DNA of 64,000 bases, taken from Roseomonas aerilata DSM 19363 (GTDB taxonomy: Bacteria; Pseudomonadota; Alphaproteobacteria; Acetobacterales; Acetobacteraceae). The notes beneath the pieces are model-generated. The model saw only the letters and a list, made by a program, of their open reading frames with translations, was not told where the DNA came from and searched no databases. Below, in pieces: positions 9,271-17,619 of this stretch (the stretch's first letter is position 1; each line of letters begins with the position of its first letter). Both the position numbers and the translations under genes were made by a program. The stretch covers positions 1 through 64,000 of the forward strand of contig NZ_JONP01000016.1 in NCBI RefSeq assembly GCF_000711725.1, given 5' to 3'.

Positions 9271-10464
9271 TTGGGAATTCCGCTCGCCCAGGCCGCCCGG
9301 ATCGGCACCTATCTGGTGAAGCAGCACCTCAGCGGCCGGAAGCGCTACCCGCTCGTGCTGATGCTGGAGCCGCTGTTCCGCTGCAATCTCGCCTGCGCCG
9401 GCTGCGGGAAGATCGACTACCCCAATGAGATCCTCAACCAGCGCCTCTCGGTCGATGACTGCATGGCGGCGATCGACGAGTGCGGGGCGCCGGTGGTGTC
9501 CATCGCGGGCGGCGAGCCGCTGCTGCACAAGGACATGCCGGAGATCGTGCGCGGCTATCTCGCGCGGAAGAAGTTCGTCATCCTCTGCACCAACGCGCTG
9601 CTGCTGACGAAGAAGATCGACGACTACAAGCCGAGCCCGGCCTTCACCTGGTCGATCCACCTCGATGGCGATCAGATAATGCACGACAAGTCCGTCTGCC
9701 AGGACGGCGTGTACGACAAGGCGGTGGAGGCGATCCGGCTCGCGAAGTCGAAGGGCTTCCAGGTCTCGATCAACTGCACCCTGTTCAACGACGCCGACCC
9801 CGAGCGCACCGCCCGCTTCTTCGACGAGGTGACGGCGATGGGGCTCGATGGCATCACCGTCTCCCCGGGCTACGCCTATGAGCGCGCGCCGGACCAGCAG
9901 CACTTCCTCAACCGCACCAAGACGAAGGAGCTGTTCCGCGGCATCCTCGCGCGCGGGCGCGGCGGCAAGGCCTGGCCCTTCACGCAGAGCCGCATGTTCC
10001 TCAACTTCCTGGCGGGCAACGAGGCCTATGCCTGCACGCCCTGGGGCAACCCGACGCGCACGGTGTTTGGCTGGCAGAAGCCCTGCTACCTGCTCGGCGA
10101 GGGTTACGCGAAGACCTTCAAGGAGCTGATGGACGACACCGAGTGGGACAAGTACGGCGTCGGCAACTACGAGAAGTGCGCGGACTGCATGGTGCATTCC
10201 GGCTTCGAGGCCTCGGCCGTGAAGCACATGGTGACGAACCCGATCAAGGCGCTGGCGGTGACGCTGGGCGGCATCCGCACCGAGGGGGCCATGGCGAAGG
10301 ACATCCCGCTCGATAACCAGCGCCGCGCCGACTACGTCTTCTCCGGCCATGTGGAGAAGAAGCTGGCGGAGATCCGGGAGGCCAACCCGAAGGCCTCACG
10401 CCGGATCGAGATTCGCCACGGTGGTGGCCAGGGACCGGCCCAGCCGACCGTGGCCGCGGAGTAG
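9271..10464 (+). CDS. hpnH: Adenosyl-hopane synthase, radical SAM protein HpnH
   Basis: Radical SAM enzyme that joins the 5'-deoxyadenosyl radical to diploptene to make adenosylhopane, the first step of C35 side-chain formation. The 397-residue protein carries the radical SAM cysteines in CNLACAGC (C38, C42, C45), the GGEPLL motif and a C-terminal cysteine cluster (YEKCADCMVHSGFEA). The start is TTG at 9271 after AAGAGGAG. The last 69 bases overlap the 3' end of hpnG on the opposite strand. The final ~15 residues (GGGQGPAQPTVAAE) look like an unconserved tail. Confidence 0.96.
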   Translation: MGIPLAQAARIGTYLVKQHLSGRKRYPLVLMLEPLFRCNLACAGCGKIDYPNEILNQRLSVDDCMAAIDECGAPVVSIAGGEPLLHKDMPEIVRGYLARKKFVILCTNALLLTKKIDDYKPSPAFTWSIHLDGDQIMHDKSVCQDGVYDKAVEAIRLAKSKGFQVSINCTLFNDADPERTARFFDEVTAMGLDGITVSPGYAYERAPDQQHFLNRTKTKELFRGILARGRGGKAWPFTQSRMFLNFLAGNEAYACTPWGNPTRTVFGWQKPCYLLGEGYAKTFKELMDDTEWDKYGVGNYEKCADCMVHSGFEASAVKHMVTNPIKALAVTLGGIRTEGAMAKDIPLDNQRRADYVFSGHVEKKLAEIREANPKASRRIEIRHGGGQGPAQPTVAAE

Positions 10465-11073
10465 GGCACGGAAGGCCCGCTCCGCCTCCCACCCCGTCCG
10501 GATCAGGTCGGGGAGCTGGAGCGGGGCGGCCATCAAGGCGCGGAGGACGGCGGGCAGGTCCATGCCCCCGTCCGGCCGCATCCCGACCCGCGCGGCCGGC
10601 GGCAGAGTCCGGTCGGCGGCATCGGACACCACCCGGGCGACGGCGAAGGGCAGGCCGTGGCACTGGGCCACGCGGGCGGCGACGTGGGATTCCATGTCCA
10701 CCGAAACTGCCCCGATTTTCTGGTGCAGGGCGGACTTGGTCTCGGCCTCCGCTACCATCGCATCCGCCCCTAGCACCAATCCTGCCGTGGCGCCGGGCAG
10801 CGCGGCGCGCAGCCGCGCGGTCCAGGCGGGGTCGGTCCCGAAGCGGGCTGCGCCGTCAGCCACGCCACTCGCCACCACCCAGTCTCCGGGCCGCAGCCCC
10901 GGCGCGAGCGCGCCCGCGATGCCGATGCTGATGAGGCCGCGGGCCTCAGGCGCGAGCCGGTCGAGTTCCGTCTCCAGCCGCGCGCTGTCACCCCCGCCGG
11001 CGACCACCTCGATCCCCGGTGCCAAAAGGATGCGCCGCTCGCGCAGCAGCCCGGTGGCGGCGAGGATGGTCAC
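10396..11073 (-). CDS. hpnG: Hopanoid-associated nucleoside phosphorylase HpnG
   Basis: A 225-residue purine-nucleoside phosphorylase-fold protein. In C35 hopanoid synthesis HpnG removes adenine from adenosylhopane. Visible features are SIGIAGALAPGLRPGDWVVAS near residue 50 and SVDMESHVAARVA near residue 125, the phosphorylase motif containing the M-E pair that contacts ribose. GTG start at 11071-11073, 21 bases after the shc stop, so it is the last gene of the hpnA-B-E-shc-G operon. Its 3' end overlaps the convergent hpnH by 69 bases. Its substrate is made by HpnH, encoded on the other strand. Confidence 0.92.
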   Translation of the reverse strand: MTILAATGLLRERRILLAPGIEVVAGGGDSARLETELDRLAPEARGLISIGIAGALAPGLRPGDWVVASGVADGAARFGTDPAWTARLRAALPGATAGLVLGADAMVAEAETKSALHQKIGAVSVDMESHVAARVAQCHGLPFAVARVVSDAADRTLPPAARVGMRPDGGMDLPAVLRALMAAPLQLPDLIRTGWEAERAFRALLRGHGRLGRSLATTVANLDPA

Positions 11074-11094
11074 GGGAGGCCGGGGCAGGGCCCC

Positions 11095-13062
11095 TCACAT
11101 CCCATGAAGGACCCGGGTCGCATTGCCCTGCCGGAGGTTCCGGTACCGCGCCATGGCCCAGAGGGGGAAGAACTTCGGGTAGCCGTGGTAGCGCAGGTAG
11201 AAGACGCGCGGGAAGCCGCCGCCGGTATAGGCGTCCTGCTGCCAGAGCCCCGTCTCGTCCTGCGTGTCGCGCAGCCAGGCGATGCCGCGGGCAACCGCCG
11301 GATGGTCCACCTCGCCCGCCGCCATCAGCGCCAGCAGCGCCCAGGCCGTCTGCGAGGCGGTGGAGGGGAAGGGCTCGTAGCCGCGGTAGTCGAGGCGGTA
11401 GCTCTCGCAGTCCTCGCCCCAGCCGCCATCCGCGTTCTGAATGGAGATGAGCCAGTCCGCGCCGCGCCTCACGCTCGGCCGCGTCGCGTCGAAGCCGGCG
11501 GCGTTGAGGGCGATCATCGCGGACCAGGTGCCGTAGATGTAGTTCACGCCCCAGCGGCCGAACCAGCTCCCGTCTTCCTCCTGCTCGCGCTCGAGGTAGT
11601 CGATGGCGGCGCGCATTCGCGGGTTGTCCGGCGTCTCGCCGAGCTGCGCCATCATGCCGATGCAGCGCGCGCTGACATCGGCGGTGGGCGGGTCGAGCAG
11701 TGCGCCGTGGTCGGCGAAGGGGATGTTGTTGAGGTAGTCGTGCACGTTGTCGGCGTCGAAGGCGCCCCAGCCGCCGTTGCTGCTCTGCAGCCCCTGCGTC
11801 CACTCCGCCCCACGCGCGATGGCCTCGTCATGGGCCGTGCCGAGGCCGAGCTGGTGGCGCGCGCGGTCCATCGCCATCACGACCACCGCGGTGTCGTCGA
11901 GGTCGGGGTAGTAGGCGTTGCGGTACTGGAAGGCCCAGCCACCCGGGCGGACAAGCGGGCGCTGCTCCGCCCAGTCGCCGCGCACCTCGAGTTCCTGGAG
12001 TGGCCGCAGCCAGTCGAGGGCGCGCGGCACCGCCTCGGCGGCCTCGCCGCCCACCTCCAGCAGGGTGTGCGCCATCAGCGCCGTGTCCCAGACCGGGGAG
12101 ACGCAGGGCTGGCAATAGGCCTCGTCCTCGCGGATCACGAGGAGCTTCTCGATCGACTGACGGGCGATCGCGCGGTCGGGGTGGTCAGGCGCGTAACCCA
12201 GTGCGTCGTACATCATCACGGCATTGGCCATGGCCGGGTAGATGGCGCCCAGCCCGTCCTCGCCGTTCAGCCGCTCCGTCACGAAGCTTACGCAGCGCGC
12301 GATGGCTCGCTGCCGTAGCGGGCGCGGCCAGACGGGATCGGCCTCCGTCAGCACGCGGTCGATCGCTCCGAAGAGCATCGCCCAGCCGCGCTGCTGGTGC
12401 GTGCGGGCGCGGCGACGGCGCAGGCGGGCCCGCACGAACAATTCCTGGATCCGCACGCCCCGTGGGTTGCGCGCCCGCACGCGAAGCGACTGGAGCACGA
12501 GCAGCGGCACGAGGACTGTGCGCGCCCAGTAGGACATGCGGGAGATGTGCACGGGGAACCAGCGCGGCAGGAGGATCATCTCCACCGGGATGGTCGGCAC
12601 GCGCTTCCAGGAGAGTTCCCCGAAGAGGCAGAGGAGGATGCGCGTGAAGACATTCGCCCGCCCGGCCCCGCCATGGGCGAGGATGGCGGCGCGGGCGCGG
12701 GCCATGTGGGGCGCGTCCGGGTCGTCCCCGATCATCTTGAGGCAGAAATAGGCCTTCACGGACGCGCTGATGTCGAAGGCGCCCCCGTGAAAGAGCGGCC
12801 AGCCCCCGTGCTCGCCCTGGATGCGGCGAAGGTAGTTGCCGATCTTGCGCTCCAGCTCCGGGTCCTCGGGCTCGCCCAGGTGCTGGCGGAGAAGGATGTA
12901 CTCGGCGGGGATGGTGGCGTCGGCCTCCAGCTCGAAGACCCAGTGGCCGTCCTCGCGCTGCTGGGCGCGCAGGGCCTCGGCCGCGCGGCCGATCCCTGCC
13001 TCGATTCCGTCCAGCCACGTGTCGTCGTTCCTGGCGAGCAGCTCGCCCGGCGCATCATTCAT
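11095..13062 (-). CDS. shc: Squalene--hopene cyclase
   Basis: Membrane-associated cyclase turning squalene into hopene and hopanol. The 655-residue protein has the catalytic D-x-D-D motif within YPDLDDTAVV (~residue 385). Several QW repeats of the Q-x3-G-x-W form are seen, for example QREDGHWVFELE, QSSNGGWGAFDAD, QEEDGSWFGRWG and QNADGGWGEDCES. Length is normal for the family. It overlaps the hpnE stop by 4 bases (ATGA, 13059-13062), showing translational coupling. Product feeds HpnH. Confidence 0.97.
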   Translation of the reverse strand: MNDAPGELLARNDDTWLDGIEAGIGRAAEALRAQQREDGHWVFELEADATIPAEYILLRQHLGEPEDPELERKIGNYLRRIQGEHGGWPLFHGGAFDISASVKAYFCLKMIGDDPDAPHMARARAAILAHGGAGRANVFTRILLCLFGELSWKRVPTIPVEMILLPRWFPVHISRMSYWARTVLVPLLVLQSLRVRARNPRGVRIQELFVRARLRRRRARTHQQRGWAMLFGAIDRVLTEADPVWPRPLRQRAIARCVSFVTERLNGEDGLGAIYPAMANAVMMYDALGYAPDHPDRAIARQSIEKLLVIREDEAYCQPCVSPVWDTALMAHTLLEVGGEAAEAVPRALDWLRPLQELEVRGDWAEQRPLVRPGGWAFQYRNAYYPDLDDTAVVVMAMDRARHQLGLGTAHDEAIARGAEWTQGLQSSNGGWGAFDADNVHDYLNNIPFADHGALLDPPTADVSARCIGMMAQLGETPDNPRMRAAIDYLEREQEEDGSWFGRWGVNYIYGTWSAMIALNAAGFDATRPSVRRGADWLISIQNADGGWGEDCESYRLDYRGYEPFPSTASQTAWALLALMAAGEVDHPAVARGIAWLRDTQDETGLWQQDAYTGGGFPRVFYLRYHGYPKFFPLWAMARYRNLRQGNATRVLHGM

Positions 13063-14342
13063 GCCGCCACAATCTCAGGATTCACGCCCTTTGGGGAGAG
13101 GGCGACGGCCGCCGCGACCTCCCCGGAACGCAGGGCACCCTCGATTGTGGCGGGTAGGCCAGTGTCGGTCCAATCTCCGGCCAGGGCGAGATTGTGCCAG
13201 GCAGTCCAGGCCTGTGGGCGCCGAGCGGCCTGGGCCGGGGTTGCGGCAAAGGTGGCGCGGCGCTCCTTCACGATTCTATTGGGTGGAACGGCGACGGGGA
13301 GATTGTGGACGGCCGCTACATCAGCCCAGAGCCGGGCCGGCAGGTCCTCGACCTCCAGCAGGTGGTCGGCGGCCGAGACCGTGACCGAGAGACGGTCCGG
13401 GAAGGCGAAGACCCAATCGGCCGTGCCGCCGACGATGCCGACCAGGGGCGAGGCGCCGGGCGGCGGCTCGGCGGCGAAATGGGCGTTCACGATGGGGCGG
13501 AATTCGTCGGGCGCGACGAGGCCGGGAAGCAGTTCCATCGCGGCCCAGGGCGGCACCGCGAGCACCACGGCATCACTCTCGCCCAGCGGCACCGGGCCAT
13601 CCGCGAAGCCGAGCACCGAGACCCGGCCCTCCTCCAGCCCGAGCGCCCGCAGGCGGCGCCCAAGCTGGATCTCGGCCCCGGCGGCGCGGAGATGGGCCAG
13701 GGCCGGTTCCACGAAGGCGGCGTCGAGGGTCGGGCTCGCGATGCGCGGCCGGCTGGCGAGGCCGCCCTTGGCCAGACTTTCCCGCAGCACCGCGCCGGCG
13801 AGGTCTGCCGAACCCTCCTCCGGCGGGGTGTTGAGGACGGAGACAAGGAGCGGACGCAGCAGCCGGTCCCAGAGCGGGCCGCGGCAGGCCATCACCTCGT
13901 CGATCCGCTTGCCCGGGTGGCGGCGGAGCAGGGCGGCGAGCGCAAGATAGTCCCCTGGCCCGGTGCCAGGCACGCGGCGGCTGGGGAGGAGAATCCACCA
14001 GGGCAGGGGGCCATCGTTCGGGCGGATGGTCCAGCGCGCGCCGCTTGGGATGTCCATGAAGTCAAAGGCCGCACGGTCCGGGCCCGCCAGCCGGTCGGCC
14101 GCGCCGATGGCGTGGAGATACCGCTCGACGGCCGGGTTGCCGGAGAGGACGAGGTGGTTCCCGTTGTCGATGACCATGCCGAGCTGCGGGTCATGATAGG
14201 ACCGGCAGCGCCCGCCCGCGTGCTTCGCGGCGTCAGTCAGCACGACATGCACCCCCGCCTCCGCCAGCGCGACGGCGGCCGAGAGGCCCGCCAGCCCCGC
14301 GCCGACGACGTGGACGCGGCTCGGCCGCGCGGGCTCCCTCAA
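13059..14342 (-). CDS. hpnE: Hydroxysqualene dehydroxylase, FAD-dependent HpnE
   Basis: FAD-dependent amine-oxidase-fold protein of the hopanoid cluster. In the HpnCDE route HpnE removes hydroxyl from hydroxysqualene to give squalene. The N-terminal dinucleotide-binding loop VVGAGLAGLSAAVALAEAG is complete, and the C-terminal FAD contact LAGDWTDTGLPATIEGALRSG is present. The TTG start at 14342 gives an exact 4-base overlap with the hpnB stop, like the other junctions in this operon. An in-frame ATG at 14384 would extend 14 residues into hpnB. Partner genes hpnC and hpnD are not in the window. Confidence 0.93.
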   Translation of the reverse strand: MREPARPSRVHVVGAGLAGLSAAVALAEAGVHVVLTDAAKHAGGRCRSYHDPQLGMVIDNGNHLVLSGNPAVERYLHAIGAADRLAGPDRAAFDFMDIPSGARWTIRPNDGPLPWWILLPSRRVPGTGPGDYLALAALLRRHPGKRIDEVMACRGPLWDRLLRPLLVSVLNTPPEEGSADLAGAVLRESLAKGGLASRPRIASPTLDAAFVEPALAHLRAAGAEIQLGRRLRALGLEEGRVSVLGFADGPVPLGESDAVVLAVPPWAAMELLPGLVAPDEFRPIVNAHFAAEPPPGASPLVGIVGGTADWVFAFPDRLSVTVSAADHLLEVEDLPARLWADVAAVHNLPVAVPPNRIVKERRATFAATPAQAARRPQAWTAWHNLALAGDWTDTGLPATIEGALRSGEVAAAVALSPKGVNPEIVAA

Positions 14343-15487
14343 GGCCCCGATCCCGGCGCCATGGCCTGGGCCCGCCCCTTCCACATGCCACCCCGCCCGC
14401 GCCAGACCTGCATCGCCGATTGGACCGTGAAGACCGTGTAGGCCGCCCCGATGGCCGGCAGCGCGAGGCCCCAGAGTGGCGAGACGCGGTAGAAGCGGAG
14501 CATCGGCTGGAAGGCGAGGGCCATCAGCAGCCAGGCGAGCAGCCCCGCCAGCCGCGCGGCGCCCGTGCCGAACAGCGCGAGGCCCGGCGGCACGAGATAG
14601 GTGAGCACCATCCCCGCCACCGTGCCCGCCAGCAGGATCGGTGAGTAGCGAAGCTGGGCATAGGCGGAGCGCGAGACCATCCGCCCGATCTCACCGACGC
14701 CGCCATAGGGCCGCAGGCTACGCGCCCGCTGGGTCAGAAGAAGGCGGATCGGCCCCTGGGCCTTCAGGCGGCGCGCGAGGGCGCAGTCGTCGATGATCTC
14801 GCGTCGGATGGAGGCGATGCTGCCCGCGCGCTCCAGCGCCTCCCGCCTCACCAGCATGCAGCCGCCGGCACCGGCCGCCATGGCGCGGTCCCGCCGCGCC
14901 ACCCAGGCGAAGGGATAGAGCATGGCGAAGAAGAAGACGAAGGCGGGGATGAGGAAGCGTTCCGCCGCGCTCTCGCAGGAGAGGCGGGCCATGAGGGAAA
15001 CAAGGGCGCAGCGCCCGGCCTCGGCCCGCGCGACGAGGGAGCGGAGGTTGTCCGGCGCGTGGCCGATATCGGCGTCGGTCAGCAGGATGTAGTCGGGCGC
15101 GGCGCCCGCGCGCCGTACGCCCTGCTCCAGCGCCCAGAGCTTGCCCGTCCAGCCCGCCGGCAGGGGCGCGCCCGCCAGCACTTCCAGCCGCTCCGCGCCC
15201 GCCGCCGCGCGCGCCGCTTCGGCCGTGCCGTCGGTGCTGCCGTCATCCACCAGCACGACGTGGAAGGGGCCGGGATAGTCCTGGGCGAGCAGGCTGCCGA
15301 TGGAGCGCGCGATCACATCCGCCTCGTCCCGCGCCGGCACCACCGCGACGACCGAGGGCCAGGTGGCGGGCGGGGGCGGCGTGTCCCGGTCGTCCCTTTC
15401 CCGGCACAGCCAGAAGCCGCCGCGCGCGAGGACGAGAACGAGCCAGACCGCGAGCGCGACGAGCCCGGCGAGCAGCGCCGCCGTCAT
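14339..15487 (-). CDS. hpnB: Hopanoid-associated glycosyltransferase HpnB
   Basis: A 382-residue GT2-family membrane glycosyltransferase. It has an N-terminal membrane segment (~3-22), the GT-A motifs VVPARDEADVI, VDDGSTDGT and LTDADIGH (DxD-type metal site), and several C-terminal membrane segments. It is the family usually found second in hopanoid operons, thought to act in hopanoid head-group or glycosyl modification. Start overlaps the hpnA stop (ATGA, 15484-15487); stop overlaps hpnE (TTGA). Confidence 0.92.
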   Translation of the reverse strand: MTAALLAGLVALAVWLVLVLARGGFWLCRERDDRDTPPPPATWPSVVAVVPARDEADVIARSIGSLLAQDYPGPFHVVLVDDGSTDGTAEAARAAAGAERLEVLAGAPLPAGWTGKLWALEQGVRRAGAAPDYILLTDADIGHAPDNLRSLVARAEAGRCALVSLMARLSCESAAERFLIPAFVFFFAMLYPFAWVARRDRAMAAGAGGCMLVRREALERAGSIASIRREIIDDCALARRLKAQGPIRLLLTQRARSLRPYGGVGEIGRMVSRSAYAQLRYSPILLAGTVAGMVLTYLVPPGLALFGTGAARLAGLLAWLLMALAFQPMLRFYRVSPLWGLALPAIGAAYTVFTVQSAMQVWRGRGGMWKGRAQAMAPGSGP

Positions 15488-16497
15488 CCGAGCCGTCCCG
15501 CTTCGCGGAACCAGGCGATGGCGTCGGCCACCGCCTCGGCATAGGGGCGGGCGCGGTAGCCGAGCTCGTGCTCCGCCTTGGCCGAGGTGAAGAACATCCG
15601 GTAGCGCGACATCCGCAGCGCATCCACCGTCAGCAGCGGCTCCCTCCCCGTCACGCGCGCCACGGCCTCGGCCCCGAGGGCGATCGGGTAGAGGGGGCCG
15701 CGCGGCAGGCGGATGCGCGGGGCGCGGCGGCCGGTCTGGCGGGCGATCTCGGCCAGCAGGTCGCGCAGCGGCAGGTTCTCGCCGCCGAGGATGTAGCGCT
15801 CGCCGACCGCGCCGTGCTCGAAGGCGAGGAGATGGCCCTCGGCGATGTCGTCCACATGGGCGATGTTCAGGCCCGTATCCACGAAGGCCGGGATCTTGCC
15901 GCGGGCCGCGTCGAGGATCATCCGGCCGGTCGGCGTCGGGCGGATGTCGCGCGGGCCGACGGGAGTGGAGGGGTTCACGATGATGGCGGGCAGGCCTTCC
16001 TGCGCCACCATCCGCTCCACCTCGCGCTCCGCCAACGTCTTGCTTCGCTTGTAGGTGCCGATCGCCTCGTCCGGATCGAGTGGGGCGCTCTCGTCCACCG
16101 GGCCGGTGGCGCCGGCGACCTTCAGGGCGGCGACGCTGCTCGTGTAGACGATGCGCTCCACGCCCTCGGCCATCGCCGCTTGCATGAGGGCGCGCGTGCC
16201 GTCCAGGTTCACGCGGAGGATGGTGGCGGGATCCGGCGCCCAGAGCCGGTAGTCCGCCGCCACATGGAACAGGTGCCGCACGCCGCGAAGCGCCGTGCGC
16301 AGGGAGGCGGGATCCGTCAGGTCCCCTTCCACCAGCTCGCAGCCGAGCCCCGCCAGGTTCTCCCGCGGGCTGGACGGCCGCACCAGGGCGCGCAGCCGCA
16401 CCCCGCGGGCGAGAAGAGCGCGCAGCACCGCGGAGCCGAGGAAGCCGGAGCCGCCCGTGACGAGCACGGAATCGCCCGCCTGGAGGGGGAAAGCCAT
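15484..16497 (-). CDS. hpnA: Hopanoid-associated sugar epimerase HpnA
   Basis: A 337-residue extended SDR (NAD-dependent epimerase/dehydratase) and first gene of the hopanoid operon. It has the nucleotide-binding GGSGFLG near residue 15, the YTSSVAALK strand and the catalytic Y-x3-K in GTYKRSK. The DESAPLDPDE and NPSTPVGPRDIRPTPTG segments are characteristic of HpnA. The ATG at 16495-16497 gives the standard N-terminus. The ribosome site is weak, and an adjacent TTG codon or a start further upstream (16566) is possible. The operon promoter should lie in the region upstream. Confidence 0.92.
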   Translation of the reverse strand: MAFPLQAGDSVLVTGGSGFLGSAVLRALLARGVRLRALVRPSSPRENLAGLGCELVEGDLTDPASLRTALRGVRHLFHVAADYRLWAPDPATILRVNLDGTRALMQAAMAEGVERIVYTSSVAALKVAGATGPVDESAPLDPDEAIGTYKRSKTLAEREVERMVAQEGLPAIIVNPSTPVGPRDIRPTPTGRMILDAARGKIPAFVDTGLNIAHVDDIAEGHLLAFEHGAVGERYILGGENLPLRDLLAEIARQTGRRAPRIRLPRGPLYPIALGAEAVARVTGREPLLTVDALRMSRYRMFFTSAKAEHELGYRARPYAEAVADAIAWFREAGRLG

Positions 16498-16873
16498 CAA
16501 GGGGCGGGCGCGTCCAGCGGGGGCAGATAGGCTTCGCCGGGCGGGTGGGTCAGCAGGATACCGCAACTCCTGAAGGGCAGGCGCGGCCCGGCCGCGGCGG
16601 GGCCCGAACAGGGCGGCGCCCGGGCGGCGCGGCCGGCGGGAAGGTGAGGATTATGGCATTTCGCGCGGTCCGGCAATTTCGTGGCACGCCACAGTCGAGA
16701 ACGGAACGGTTTGTCCGGTGGATCAATAATGACGCGACCTGCTACTTTGGCGACGGCACCTGTGATTCAGCGCCGTGCATCGGTGCCGTCGGAATGAGCC
16801 GCTCACCGCGCCGGCTTTCCCTCCTTGCTTTCGGCCTCACATCGCCCGACAAATCGCTCCTTACGATCTAGCC
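16498..16873. other. Intergenic region between the hopanoid operon and the polysaccharide region
   Basis: 376 bases with lower GC in its right half (16660-16870). It must hold the hpnA promoter (minus) and probably one for the rightward gene. A reading frame of 72 codons at 16653-16871 has a fair ribosome site (AAGGTGAGG), but its third-position GC is far below that of neighbouring genes, so I do not call it. No tRNA, terminator or repeat was recognised. Confidence 0.5.
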
Positions 16874-17404
16874 ATGAGCCATATGCCGACGATAGAGATC
16901 CCTGGCGGAGCAGGCGCCTCGGCGATGCCAAAGGCCTGGATGTCGCCCGATGCCGTCGATTTCTCCCTGCGAGGTGCCCGGTCCGACGTCGATCTGTTCG
17001 GCTGGTACGAGGCTGAGCCGGCGGGCCGCTGGTCGAGGGCAGCTTTCGCCGAGGTCATCATCCCCGCGCCGCCGGGCACAAACGGTGTGGTGATGGTGGA
17101 GCTGCAGGGCCGCGTTTTCGGCACGGCAGTCGGCGGCCCGGCTCGGGTGCGGCTATCGGCCGATGATGGTCCGCCGGTTGAGGTGCTGTTCGAGAACGAC
17201 CACTTCGCGACCGTGCAGGCCGTCCTCCGCTTCGTGCCCGCCGGGGACCGGCCGCGCAACCTGCGGCTCTCGCTCATGCGGATGGATTCCGTTTCGCCGG
17301 TTGAGGCGGGCGAGAGCGATGATGAGCGCAAGATCGGCATCTTTGCTGGCCGCATCGCCTTCCACTGGAACTGGAACTGGAAGGCAGGGGGCGAGGGCAG
17401 CTGA
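16874..17404 (+). CDS. Hypothetical beta-rich protein of the polysaccharide region
   Basis: A 176-residue protein with no signal peptide and alternating hydrophobic/polar strands, suggesting a beta-sandwich. Recurrent elements are VDLFGWYEAEPAGRWS, VVMVELQGRVF, ARVRLSADDGPPVEVLFENDH and RNLRLSLMRMDSVSPVEAGESDDERKIGIFAGRIAF. The ending, with a spacing element before KIGIFAGRI, resembles the end of the next rightward protein (SPLNRGQSDPRMLGIALRRI), so the two seem to share a fold. Such domains are found beside or within glycosyltransferases and may bind sugar. ATG 16874 chosen; ATG 16883 is also possible. Function unknown. Confidence 0.7.
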   Translation: MSHMPTIEIPGGAGASAMPKAWMSPDAVDFSLRGARSDVDLFGWYEAEPAGRWSRAAFAEVIIPAPPGTNGVVMVELQGRVFGTAVGGPARVRLSADDGPPVEVLFENDHFATVQAVLRFVPAGDRPRNLRLSLMRMDSVSPVEAGESDDERKIGIFAGRIAFHWNWNWKAGGEGS

Positions 17405-17418
17405 TCCCGCGCCGGTCG

Positions 17419-17610
17419 TCACGGCGCCCAGCTTCGGCTCGCCTCCAGCCAGCGGCGCAGCGCCTCGGCGCCGCCCCGCGACAGGGACTCGCTGAGCGCG
17501 GGCTGCCGCAGCACCGCCCCCAGGCTGTTCCAGTGCGGCGGGCGCAGGAGAAAGCCGGTCACCGACTGCTGTATGGACTGCTGCGCGTACCAGTTCACGG
17601 AAGCCGCCAT
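17419..17610 (-). CDS. Small hypothetical protein, 63 residues (tentative)
   Basis: A short reading frame exactly filling the gap between two rightward genes. Third-position GC is over 90 percent, as in real genes here, and the product has a natural composition: VNWYAQQSIQQSVTGFLLRP, then LRQPALSESLSRGGAEALRRWLEAS. Upstream in-frame codons look like antisense of the neighbour, so the ATG at 17608-17610 is the sensible start, but no ribosome site precedes it. The start would lie only 9 bases from the tentative start of the divergent gene. No known family recognised. Confidence 0.4.
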   Translation of the reverse strand: MAASVNWYAQQSIQQSVTGFLLRPPHWNSLGAVLRQPALSESLSRGGAEALRRWLEASRSWAP

Positions 17611-17619
17611 CACGGGCGC

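Noticed and set aside
16689-16703. Second TGGCACG resembling a sigma-54 site on the plus strand
   Set aside because: The -12 part does not have GC at the right place (GTC in place of TGC), so the match is only half.
16653-16871. Possible 72-residue gene with ribosome site AAGGTGAGG
   Set aside because: Third-position GC is much lower than in real genes here and the product has no recognisable pattern; kept as intergenic.
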